Assembly: GCA_030606335.1 (NCBI GenBank)
Contig: JAUWGP010000010.1
Span: 1-64,000, forward strand
From: Caldifarciminota bacterium
GTDB lineage: Bacteria; Hydrothermota; UBA3073
DNA length: 64,000 bases
Reading direction: 5' to 3'
Below the pieces are notes generated by a model that made no database searches, had not been told where the DNA came from, and worked only from the letters and a program-made list of their open reading frames with translations. Positions 38,539 to 47,917 of the stretch are shown here, one piece after another (position 1 is the first letter of the stretch; every line of letters begins with the position of its first letter). A program made the position numbers and the translations under genes.

Positions 38539-39504
38539 TTATTTTTTAACACTACCCATTTGTCTGGGCTTATCAACCAGTACACTCTGTTCAGTGGGAA
38601 TGTTTGCGACTGGGAATTTATAAAGAATTTTTTCTATCTCCTGGCTGACAGGAATTTTAAATCTTTTAAAGAAAGGAAGTAGGTTTTCTCCTGCAGTTTC
38701 TGAAAGGAATCGTACTAATACGGAATTAGAGTGAAGTGTATCTTCTTTTGAGAAGGTTAGCTTTCCCTCCTGAATGGCTTTGTATGTTGCCTGAAATAAA
38801 GACCAACCATACTCTGCCCAGAGACTCTGTAGTATAACATGGCAGACAGAACCTGGATCATACTTTTCTCCTTTAAGATAGTTATCAACCTGTTTTAAGG
38901 CTTCATTGTATTCCCTTATCTGCTCAACAGGCCAGCCACAGTCTACCATGGCATGCTGACGCAGGAATCCTGCATGACCCTCGGCTGCAAACCACCATGG
39001 AGCGTAAGTATCGTATCCAAGATAATCTACATAAACATTAGCCCAGCCATTGCCCAGTTCGTGCCAGATAATTGAAAGTGCTGGGTTTCCCTTCTCAATT
39101 TCTTCAAGTTTGAGTCCGGGTAATAGTGTAGCTGCAGCCTGGGATTGGTTCCAGGCAGTAAGTCCACCCCTCCAACCCTTCCACCACATGTCATCAGGTA
39201 AATAGAACATATAATGGTAACGTGGATGGTGAACATCTGGATTGTTTTGAATCTGATTCATCAGGTCGTTCAAACTATACCCCGTGTATGTTTGAAAGAG
39301 TAAGTATCCCTTTTCTAAATATTCTTCAATTAAGGATCGGTAGGAAACATACTGTTTTGCCAGTTCTATGTCAAAGTGTTCAGTACTAAAAATAACCAGC
39401 GTATCCTCCCTGAATTTTATATAGCTGCAGTGAAAAACGCACATGTTCAACAACAGCATTAAAATACCCAAAACAATCTTTATTCTAACACTCCCAGGTC
39501 TCAT
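38539..39504 (-). CDS. Exported/lipoprotein-like protein with degenerate gluzincin (HELGN) motif
   Basis: 321 aa; N-terminal hydrophobic stretch with Cys; 'SIIWHELGNGWANVYVDYLGYDTYAPWWFAAEGHAGF' resembles HExxH...E peptidase-MA-like domains with the second His replaced; ATGA overlap with the upstream SBP gene. Confidence 0.6.
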   Translation of the reverse strand: MRPGSVRIKIVLGILMLLLNMCVFHCSYIKFREDTLVIFSTEHFDIELAKQYVSYRSLIEEYLEKGYLLFQTYTGYSLNDLMNQIQNNPDVHHPRYHYMFYLPDDMWWKGWRGGLTAWNQSQAAATLLPGLKLEEIEKGNPALSIIWHELGNGWANVYVDYLGYDTYAPWWFAAEGHAGFLRQHAMVDCGWPVEQIREYNEALKQVDNYLKGEKYDPGSVCHVILQSLWAEYGWSLFQATYKAIQEGKLTFSKEDTLHSNSVLVRFLSETAGENLLPFFKRFKIPVSQEIEKILYKFPVANIPTEQSVLVDKPRQMGSVKK

Positions 39505-40742
39505 TTTTCCTCCGCCAGTAACTTATTTACCCCTTTAGTAATTAGACCAGCAATTTCTTTTGCATTCTTCTTACCAAACCATAATTCATCGAGATATGTC
39601 TCCATTATGTTACCTATCTCCTGCCAGTGTATTGTTCTCGGACCAAGCCTTGCGTACGAAATTGCATCAAGGTATATCTCGCTATTTTCTGGGGATTGTT
39701 CTGGATCAAGGAAATGAGGTGAAAATGCAACTGATTTGACCGAGGGAACACCAAGCCCAAGCTCTGCTATAAATCTACTTCCTTCATTGCCTGAGAGGAA
39801 CTTAGCAAGTTCCCATATATCCTTTATGTTTTTACTTTTATTAGACATCACATATGCAGTTGTAAATATAGGTGTTGCCCTTATTTTACCCTTTGGAAGA
39901 TGTGATATACCCCACCTGAAATCAGTTATTGTTCTATATCTTGGTACAACCCATCTTCCCGATATAATCATCGCTATTCTACCTGTTGTAAAAAGGTCTC
40001 TCTGTGCAATCTGTTCGGGTGTTGGTGATACATTGTGTTTCCACCTGAGGTCTGCAAGAAATTGAAGGGCATCTATTGCCTCAGGGCTATCTATAACACA
40101 TCTCTTGCCATCAGTTGAAAGGATACCACCCCCATTCTGCCATATCCAGTTGAAGGTGAATGTCCATCCAGTTGAAAGAAGGTAGCCAAACTGGTCAGCT
40201 ACACCATCACCATCTGTATCCTTTGTGCATCTCTTACAAGCAGCAAGAAAGTCATCCCAATCCCAGGTTGTATCTGGATACGATACTCCTGCCTCATCGA
40301 ATATATCCTTATTATAATAGAGAACGAGGGGAGTCCAGGAGATAGGAAGTCCATATAGGTTTCCTTCGTAATTAAAGGCGTTAAATGGGAGTTCAAAGTA
40401 GTCTTGCTCGTCAAAAAGTGTATCGGTTCTTTTAATTTCTTCAAACGATGAGAGTGCTCCTGCCTCTACATATGCAACAAAATTGTCATTACCAAGGTAG
40501 AATAAATCAGGTGGTGTTCCCCCACCAATCATTATCTGGAGCTTATCCATATAATTTGCAGAGTGAATTGGATACACATCTATTTCAGGATGTTTCTGCT
40601 CAAATGCACTTACTATATTGTTCATTATATCTATCTCTTCGTATGACCCCCAGTACATTAATTTTATACCCTCCTCCTTCTTACCGCCACACCCACTGAT
40701 AAGAAAAGTGATGCAAAGGGTTACTGCTATTAGCTCTTTCAT
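39501..40742 (-). CDS. Extracellular sugar-binding lipoprotein of ABC transporter (family 1 SBP), second copy
   Basis: 413 aa; lipobox LISGCGGKKEEG; 'MDKLQIMIGGGTPPDLFYLGNDNF'; high similarity to the 22730-23968 product. Confidence 0.92.
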   Translation of the reverse strand: MKELIAVTLCITFLISGCGGKKEEGIKLMYWGSYEEIDIMNNIVSAFEQKHPEIDVYPIHSANYMDKLQIMIGGGTPPDLFYLGNDNFVAYVEAGALSSFEEIKRTDTLFDEQDYFELPFNAFNYEGNLYGLPISWTPLVLYYNKDIFDEAGVSYPDTTWDWDDFLAACKRCTKDTDGDGVADQFGYLLSTGWTFTFNWIWQNGGGILSTDGKRCVIDSPEAIDALQFLADLRWKHNVSPTPEQIAQRDLFTTGRIAMIISGRWVVPRYRTITDFRWGISHLPKGKIRATPIFTTAYVMSNKSKNIKDIWELAKFLSGNEGSRFIAELGLGVPSVKSVAFSPHFLDPEQSPENSEIYLDAISYARLGPRTIHWQEIGNIMETYLDELWFGKKNAKEIAGLITKGVNKLLAEEK

Positions 40743-40886
40743 TGTAATATCCTCTCCAATTTATATCAGTAATAATATTTAACCATAGATTACACGGATT
40801 AATTTTATGATTTTAGCCATATGCCAATCTCTTCAGATGGTCTGTTGCAATAAAATAAACTACATTGATAAACATAATAATAGTTT

Positions 40887-40934
40887 GTAGGCACAAATTC
40901 AATTTGTGCCAGCACGATTCGAAATCGTGCCTAC
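40887..40934. repeat. 48-bp double palindrome GTAGGCACAAATTcAATTTGTGCC-aGCACGATTcgAAATCGTGC-CTAC
   Basis: Two adjacent hairpins nested in an outer GTAGGCAC/GTGCCTAC palindrome. Confidence 0.8.
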
Positions 40935-40991
40935 AATATATCTTGCAAAAAACGCTTTACCGGAAAATCGAACCTACAAAGGAGAAAATTT

Positions 40992-43900
40992 TTATCTTAG
41001 TAAAATTATTTTCTTTGTAAATGTTTTCTCCCCATTTACTAATCTGCATAGATAAATACCGCACGGCAGTTTCATACCTTCTTCATCCCTGCCATCCCAG
41101 GTCACAGATTTCACAGATTTATCCAACTGCATATCGATAATAGAGGGATTACACAGATTAAAGGTGCGGGAAAGGCGACCGGCAAGGTCGTAGATAGACA
41201 AGGTAATCGGTAATTGGTAACCGGTAATCGGTTTGTGGTTCTTACTGATAACCGATAACTGATAACTGATAACCGTTTTCTCTCTGAAAGGATTTGGATA
41301 TATCCTGAATATATCTCTCGTATCCTCTACATATTCCTCTACTTTAGTATATTCTTCAAGGTCTATGAGCATTCTTGCAACCAGTCCCGACCATATATAC
41401 TGGTGGTGATGTCCTGCAGAGTAGTAATCAGGACAATAAAGTTCCCAGAAATAGTGATTATTCTTAAGTTGATATATAACATTATCAAAGACCTTTTGGG
41501 CGAGGTTCTCTGCTTCTTCAAGATATCCATAGTCGAGAAGCCCTCTGAATATGAGATAATTCCACTCTACCCATATAGGACCATTCCAGTATCCCATTGG
41601 ATTATAATAAGGATCTAAGGCTGATAAAGATGGGATACCGTAATTACGCCAGAATTTATCAGGGTCTATAAGGTGTCCAAGTAAGTAATCTGCCTGCTCT
41701 TGAGTGGCTATACCAGCCCAGAGGGGTAGAAACCCAATTATCTCCTGGTGCTTCAGGTCATTTGAACTAAAATAAGTAAAATCGTGGTCATCCTTATCAA
41801 CATGATAATAAAATTTGGTCTCAGCATCCCACATATATTGATTAATAAAGTTAATCCTATCATTTGCTTCTATAGTCCAGTATTGATAATTAGCACTATC
41901 ACCTAACTCCAGTGCCATATTGGCTAATGATTTTGCTTCTTTAACCAATAGACAATTCAAGTCAAGACATTCAAAGTTACTGGGCCATCCTACCTGGTCC
42001 CAGATAACCACTGCTCCGTCTCTTACACACTCAAGTACTGCATGTCCACCCCATTCACAAAGTCCGTCGTTATCATCATCTCTTTCTATTATCCAGAAAT
42101 TATAGAACTCAACACCTGAATTATATGCCTCCCTTAAGAATGTCGTATCTTGACTCACAATATATGTCTCCCAATTCTCCCAGGAAAACCATGGAGCTGA
42201 AGAGGTATAACTATTATTATACCAAATTGTTTCATTAAGGTATGGCCCCACTCTATAGGGTATATAACCATCTGGCCATACAGGATTACTGTTCTGCCTT
42301 TCCATATATACCCTTTGTGAGTTCATAGCACCCAGGGGGTTCATAAATACATAGGCTAACATTGAAAGACTTTCATGGAATACCTGACCTCCATGACCCC
42401 ATCCCCAGGTAGGTTCCCTTGAGAAAAGATAGTAATTATATGAACAGTATCCTTCAGGAGGTAATATCAACTGATGTATAAGGGAAAAGGCACTCCAGTA
42501 AATAAGTTCCAAATCAAGAGAGGAGAACTCATAACAAGGAATAGGGGAATATCTCTCCTCATTCTCAACAATATATGGTTCAAGAGGTATATTACATAAG
42601 GAACGGACCAAGGAGAGAAGACCTGATACCCCTTCATCATAGGCTGTAACACCTCGTATTAATCTGAAAGAGACTGAATCAACAGAGTGTATTTCATACT
42701 CCTTCTCGAGTGCAAGAACCCTTATATCACCAGAGGAAATGTGATTTGATAAAGTACCCTCCATAATATTACCAAAAAACTCTGTAGAATCTACAGATAT
42801 AGCACCCACTTGAGTAGAGTGCCCACCCCTCAGGTCTCCATTACAGGCTATAAGTGTATAAACCCAATCTGTTGAACCCTGCAGGAGTGTATCCAGATAA
42901 TAAAATGTCTGTATATCGGAAGCAAGGATGTCAAACCTTCCATCCTCTTCCTCCTGTCTTCTGTATATATCATAGGATAATCCATCGATGTAATCCCAGG
43001 ATAACAACCAGCTTGTGGTGTCATTCAGGGGTACTGCCCTGACTCCTGTAGGTGGAGCAAGGTAAATATCTGGTGATAGTACCATATCCACCCTTACACC
43101 ATCAGGGTCAGGAAGTTCGGTTATCATACCTTTCCCAATTCCTTCCTCCTCTGTTTCCAGACAACTGAAATATACGATAAATGAATCACCAACCATAGGG
43201 GGAGGATTGTCAAAATTACCAAGCTCACAACCCTGATATCCATTTCCAGGTATATTCGGGTAAGGGTCTCCCCATTTTGGAGCATCTTCTGTAAGTATCT
43301 GTCCGATGTTATCATTTAGATACACAACCTGGTTTGCTAAAGGTGGAAGGTGTTGGCAGGGAGTGCTATCCGAATGCTCAACAGTACCCCACTCAACACA
43401 ATAATTTGCCATCTTTAGCCCGGGACTACCCAGATAATTATACCCCCCGAAAGAGGTTGGTTCAGTATCCATAATATACACGTCAATGAGACGGTCCTCA
43501 TAGGGAATGTTGTGAGACAGTGTCCATCCATCAGGGTGTTCATAGTGAGTAAAACTGAACCCATCATCAACAAATGCTGCCTCTAAAACACCCTCTCCAC
43601 CATATTCAAAGAATGGATATAGCTCGATAACAATAGTGCTATCTCTATCATTTATTATACATATGTCATTCAAGACTATCTTCGAACTATAACAGAGAAA
43701 GGTCTCTCGTATCCTTATGTCATCGTATGGTTCGAATTCAAATATAACCATGTTTGCATAGGACTTCCTCACTCTCACATCCTGTGTCATATCACTCAGC
43801 GTAAAGCGAATATCACCTCCAAGCCTGAATGCAATATAAAGATCTCCTCCTGTATCAGTTTGAAAGCCAATCCCCTTATCATCGTCATGCCATATAAGAG

Positions 43901-44069
43901 AATACCCCTCATCTATGATAAACTCAGATGAGGACAGGTCAGCTGTATAGGTGGTATAAAGCGCATCCTCCCTTGTGGCGTTTAAATCAGAAAGAGGGGT
44001 GGAGAGTATGATGATGAAAATAAGAAAATTCATAACAAAGAGAGGTTTTTTGTAACTTATTTGATTCAA
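40992..44069 (-). CDS. Exported (alpha/alpha)6-barrel glycoside hydrolase (GH63/MGH1-like) with T9SS-type C-terminal domain
   Basis: 1025 aa; start uncertain (TTG 44069 or ATG 44033); 'ERDDDNDGLCEWGGHAVLECVRDGAVVIWDQVGWPSNFECLDLNCLLVKEAKSLANMA', 'GYWNGPIWVEWNYLIFRGLLDYG'; CTD 'YPNPFREKTVISY...GIYLCRL'. Confidence 0.8.
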   Translation of the reverse strand: MNQISYKKPLFVMNFLIFIIILSTPLSDLNATREDALYTTYTADLSSSEFIIDEGYSLIWHDDDKGIGFQTDTGGDLYIAFRLGGDIRFTLSDMTQDVRVRKSYANMVIFEFEPYDDIRIRETFLCYSSKIVLNDICIINDRDSTIVIELYPFFEYGGEGVLEAAFVDDGFSFTHYEHPDGWTLSHNIPYEDRLIDVYIMDTEPTSFGGYNYLGSPGLKMANYCVEWGTVEHSDSTPCQHLPPLANQVVYLNDNIGQILTEDAPKWGDPYPNIPGNGYQGCELGNFDNPPPMVGDSFIVYFSCLETEEEGIGKGMITELPDPDGVRVDMVLSPDIYLAPPTGVRAVPLNDTTSWLLSWDYIDGLSYDIYRRQEEEDGRFDILASDIQTFYYLDTLLQGSTDWVYTLIACNGDLRGGHSTQVGAISVDSTEFFGNIMEGTLSNHISSGDIRVLALEKEYEIHSVDSVSFRLIRGVTAYDEGVSGLLSLVRSLCNIPLEPYIVENEERYSPIPCYEFSSLDLELIYWSAFSLIHQLILPPEGYCSYNYYLFSREPTWGWGHGGQVFHESLSMLAYVFMNPLGAMNSQRVYMERQNSNPVWPDGYIPYRVGPYLNETIWYNNSYTSSAPWFSWENWETYIVSQDTTFLREAYNSGVEFYNFWIIERDDDNDGLCEWGGHAVLECVRDGAVVIWDQVGWPSNFECLDLNCLLVKEAKSLANMALELGDSANYQYWTIEANDRINFINQYMWDAETKFYYHVDKDDHDFTYFSSNDLKHQEIIGFLPLWAGIATQEQADYLLGHLIDPDKFWRNYGIPSLSALDPYYNPMGYWNGPIWVEWNYLIFRGLLDYGYLEEAENLAQKVFDNVIYQLKNNHYFWELYCPDYYSAGHHHQYIWSGLVARMLIDLEEYTKVEEYVEDTRDIFRIYPNPFREKTVISYQLSVISKNHKPITGYQLPITLSIYDLAGRLSRTFNLCNPSIIDMQLDKSVKSVTWDGRDEEGMKLPCGIYLCRLVNGEKTFTKKIILLR

Positions 44070-44186
44070 AATTTATTTAGTTGGGCGTAAAGCCCCCCAC
44101 AACCCCACTGAATATCGGAGCTGGAAAGACATACCAGTAGGAACAGATGTCCGGGTCTGGTCCTTTTCCATCGTATATCCTTTATC

Positions 44187-45602
44187 TCAAAAAGAACCAA
44201 GAAATGTCACCTTTCTGGTAAATGCCTTTTCTCCAACCTGTAGTTTGCATAAGTAGACCCCACTTCTTACCCTTATGCCTTTTCTATCCCGACCATTCCA
44301 GTATCTTATATGATGACCTGCGTTGGTATGGCAATTTATGACCGTGCTGACCAACCTTCCTGCTATGTCATAGATCTTCAGGGATACAAAACTATCTGAG
44401 GCAAGCCGGAGGTTGATACTCGTCTCAATAGTAAATGGATTAGGACTTACCCAGAACTTGATATCTGATTCCTTCTCAGGCTTATGTAATTCTTCCACTC
44501 CCACAAGGGTATTACAATAGTTGGCGTAAATACCTTCTTCAGTCTCGGTCCATCCACGCCATGCACTCCAGATATTCCCGGAATTATCCTTTGTAATTAC
44601 AGGACATACTCCTCTGATAACAGGCTCAATACTCACTAACGCAGGTGATGACCAGTTATCTCCATCAAAGTAACTCGAAAAGACAAAATAATCAAGGGTA
44701 TCATGATAATCATAGACTACCCATATTTTTCCTGAATCGTCCACTGATATATCTGGCCAGCCATAACGGACTGAATCGGATGAGCATACTGTAAGAGGGT
44801 TGTCCATCCATCTATCTCCCTCTGCGCGATTTACACATATTCGAGAAAGAGGGGTATGGATTGATGCATGGTCATAGCAACCCCATATCCTTCCATCTAA
44901 ATCTGTGGTAAACTTTATATGCCAGCAATCATCCTCACTAATGTCAATGTCTGTGCTGATCAGGACAGGCTCTCCCCATTCTCCGTCATCATAGTAACTC
45001 CCCATTATTCCATAAATGCCCATCCACGCTGCCCACATACCGCCTTCTCCATCAGAACATATAGCCGTGTTGTAAGGTATCAAGACCAAACCTTCGACCC
45101 CACTGACTATAGTGGGACTTGACCACCCATCTTCTTCTCTATGGGATACAACTGCCCGAAACACACTTCCATATGGCATTGGTCCATGCATATATGCAGC
45201 CCATATCTCACCAGAAGGAGTCACGATAATTGAAGGAGAATTTGACCAGCCTGTATCAGGGCACACCTGTTCCCTTGGAGACCATTCTACCCCATCGTAA
45301 TGACTGCAATGAACCCTATAAGCCGTAGACCATATAACCCAGATATTATTAGAAGAGTCAACTGCAATCTGGGGCTCAATGCCCCCGCCTGGCACGCTCA
45401 TTGTTTCTGACCAACTGTTCCCATTGTAATACCGGGCATAAAGATTTTCAGAAGTCCAAGTAACCCAGATATCGCCATCTTTGTCCGCCTCTATATCAGG
45501 GGGACCATAAGGAGAAATGAGACTATCGCCTATCAAAACAGGTTGAGACCAGGTCACAGCAAAACTACTGAGGGGAATAAGACCGATTGCAACAACCATC
45601 AA
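44187..45602 (-). CDS. Exported beta-propeller-like protein with T9SS-type C-terminal domain
   Basis: 471 aa; repeats 'DIEADKDGDIWVTWTSENLYARYYNGNSWSE'; CTD 'VSPNPFTIETSINLRLA...IYDIAGRLVSTV...GVYLCKL'; 5' end anomalous (see findings). Confidence 0.78.
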   Translation of the reverse strand: MMVVAIGLIPLSSFAVTWSQPVLIGDSLISPYGPPDIEADKDGDIWVTWTSENLYARYYNGNSWSETMSVPGGGIEPQIAVDSSNNIWVIWSTAYRVHCSHYDGVEWSPREQVCPDTGWSNSPSIIVTPSGEIWAAYMHGPMPYGSVFRAVVSHREEDGWSSPTIVSGVEGLVLIPYNTAICSDGEGGMWAAWMGIYGIMGSYYDDGEWGEPVLISTDIDISEDDCWHIKFTTDLDGRIWGCYDHASIHTPLSRICVNRAEGDRWMDNPLTVCSSDSVRYGWPDISVDDSGKIWVVYDYHDTLDYFVFSSYFDGDNWSSPALVSIEPVIRGVCPVITKDNSGNIWSAWRGWTETEEGIYANYCNTLVGVEELHKPEKESDIKFWVSPNPFTIETSINLRLASDSFVSLKIYDIAGRLVSTVINCHTNAGHHIRYWNGRDRKGIRVRSGVYLCKLQVGEKAFTRKVTFLGSF

Positions 45603-45960
45603 AGGGAGTCTGAAAATACGCCTGAACGTTTTTCACCTCCAGTGTAGAAACATCAATTGTACCCTGTGCATCACAATGAGATGTGGGGGAAAACTAAAAT
45701 AAGATTATAAAACCTCTGTTAGATAATAACCTTTGTAATATCTTCGGTACAAACATCTAACTTTTTAAAAAAACAGCTATAATGAATAAAAATACTCCTA
45801 AGCCTATGTAAAAACCTGAAACAGCCAAGTAAATTAGATTTGTAGCTCAGAATCCCTACTTTTGGGCAAGGAATAGATTGTATATGTCAGGGTAATCCAC
45901 TTGCCGAATCCATGTTTAAAGTACGATACCATTAACTAAAATGGAGAAAAATCCAAAATG

Positions 45961-45992
45961 AAGGGGCGGTAAGCATATGCTATACCGCCCCT
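45961..45992 (-). terminator. Probable transcription terminator downstream of the LamG gene
   Basis: AGGGGCGGTAtAGCATATGCTTACCGCCCCT hairpin 11 bp beyond the stop at 46004, followed by UCAUUUUGGAUUUUU on the transcript. Confidence 0.65.
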
Positions 45993-46003
45993 CAAGCTTC
46001 ATC

Positions 46004-47848
46004 TTACCTTACCAGAACGACCTTCCTTGTTGATACTGCCTTGGGACCTGTAAGCTGACAGAAATAGATCCCCTGGGGTACAACTTCATAGTCGTTATCC
46101 ATACCATTCCATGTTGCAGTGTGGGTTCCAGCAAATTTCGGTCCCTCCCATAGTGTTTTTACAAGTCTGCCCGTAATATCAAATATCCTTAAGGATACCA
46201 TTGATTCTCTTGGAATCTCATATGATATATTTATTATCTCACCTGGATTGGGTGTGATATTTGATATATGATAGTAGGAAGGCAGGTTGATTTCGTCCTC
46301 AACACCCACCTGACCTTTAACAACAGCACGGATAAAGAAGTCAGTACAATATCCAGTGCCCCACCATCCACCACCTGTCCAGCGTATGAAACTCCTCTCA
46401 TATGTTCTATTAACATCCTGTCCAAAGTGTGGCTGTCCATCTGTAATGAACTCGTATGTTACGTAGAATGGCTCATCTGTTACAAATAACTCTGGTACAA
46501 TGGTCTCGAGCCACCCAGTTCCCATAACTGGAATAAGAATTGGTGTAATAATATCGTTTTCCTCATCCGGGTAACCTGTAGCAGTGTCTACAAGATTTAT
46601 ATGCAATTTAAGTGTGTCTATACCTGGCGGATTTACAAGAGAATCTATATAGACAAGACAGGTAGCAAGTGTGCATTCAGATGCAGGCACAAGCATTGCA
46701 GCGAGTTTCTCGCCTATTGCCCCAAATGCACCTCTACTGCTCATCATCATACCATCGTCAGAGGCGAGGAGAGTGTCTGGAAGTACCTGGATTCCATAAT
46801 AGGTGGAGTCACCTGCTTGTGAAGGATCTGTAACAACCTCTCCGGAGTCATCCACTGCTTCTATATAGTATTTTATGGATGTTCCCACAGGTTGGTTGGG
46901 AATGAGACCCTCGTAGTAATCATCACCAGTGGGAACCATATCATCCGTCAACCAACCCGCTCCGAGATCATAATATAATGTAGCTGATGCTACTACAGAC
47001 TCGTCTGTAATTTTTGCACTTATTGTGCAGGGTTCGATGGTATTATAAGTATTACCATGAGGTGCGTGAGAAATAATGGGGGGAAGGGGGAAGACTATTG
47101 GAATATCTGAGATTCTCAACTCATCTATGAATCCATCAAACCAGGAGTCGTTTCCACCACCACCAAAACCTATATTCACAGGCTGGTCAGAAACATATGG
47201 GGGTTCATCATCGACTGGGTCAAGTTCCTTTGTGCCAAGGTACAGGAGGGAATCAAACTCGTCGTGAATGAACATAATTGCACGGTGTGGCGTTGTCATG
47301 GTATCATATTCAAAGGCTACATGATACCATTTTCCAAGTTCGAATATATCATTTGGAGATATTATCTCAAACCAGTGCCACGGACGTATGAAATAACCCA
47401 GGACGAATGCATTATCATTGCGAATAAGAATATAATAATTTGGACAATACCAGGCATACATGGTATCAGGTTTTGCAATTATCCTCGGGTCTGTTTGCCA
47501 GCTCTCACCCTTTGTTTGAATGTTGAACCAAGCCTCTATGGTAAATGGACTGTATAAATCAAGGGCACCCGTATCCGGGTCATCAGCTATAAGTATCCTG
47601 CTTGAATCTGTTGGAGCATCATTATCAAGATATAGGCACATATTAAGCCAGTCAAGTCCCGGAATGAAAGCAGCATTCCCATGCAGTTCTCCGTCCGGGT
47701 TTAGTCCAGATGCATCCTCAAGGTTGCTATCAAAGTGCATAAGTAGCCTTGTATGTTCATCTGATTCATATGGTCCTCCAATTCTTGCCAGAACAAGTAG
47801 TGGAGCAATAAGAAGACCTATTGTTAGTATGATATATCCCCTTTTCAT
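46004..47848 (-). CDS. Exported LamG/concanavalin-like domain protein with T9SS-type C-terminal domain (tandem copy A)
   Basis: 614 aa; signal peptide; 'LLMHFDSNLEDASG...FTIEAWFNI...FDGFIDELRIS'; CTD 'ITPNPGEIINISYEIP...GIYFCQLTGPKAVSTRKVVLVR'. Confidence 0.87.
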   Translation of the reverse strand: MKRGYIILTIGLLIAPLLVLARIGGPYESDEHTRLLMHFDSNLEDASGLNPDGELHGNAAFIPGLDWLNMCLYLDNDAPTDSSRILIADDPDTGALDLYSPFTIEAWFNIQTKGESWQTDPRIIAKPDTMYAWYCPNYYILIRNDNAFVLGYFIRPWHWFEIISPNDIFELGKWYHVAFEYDTMTTPHRAIMFIHDEFDSLLYLGTKELDPVDDEPPYVSDQPVNIGFGGGGNDSWFDGFIDELRISDIPIVFPLPPIISHAPHGNTYNTIEPCTISAKITDESVVASATLYYDLGAGWLTDDMVPTGDDYYEGLIPNQPVGTSIKYYIEAVDDSGEVVTDPSQAGDSTYYGIQVLPDTLLASDDGMMMSSRGAFGAIGEKLAAMLVPASECTLATCLVYIDSLVNPPGIDTLKLHINLVDTATGYPDEENDIITPILIPVMGTGWLETIVPELFVTDEPFYVTYEFITDGQPHFGQDVNRTYERSFIRWTGGGWWGTGYCTDFFIRAVVKGQVGVEDEINLPSYYHISNITPNPGEIINISYEIPRESMVSLRIFDITGRLVKTLWEGPKFAGTHTATWNGMDNDYEVVPQGIYFCQLTGPKAVSTRKVVLVR

Positions 47849-47917
47849 ATTTACCTCCCTTTTTTTAAAAGAAGATTATGTCAAAAACTTAACCACAGAT
47901 TCACCCCAAACCCCATT

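Noticed and set aside
45603-46003. tRNA or small RNA gene in the larger intergenic gap
   Set aside because: No cloverleaf or recognisable RNA motif found on either strand, apart from the terminator hairpin.
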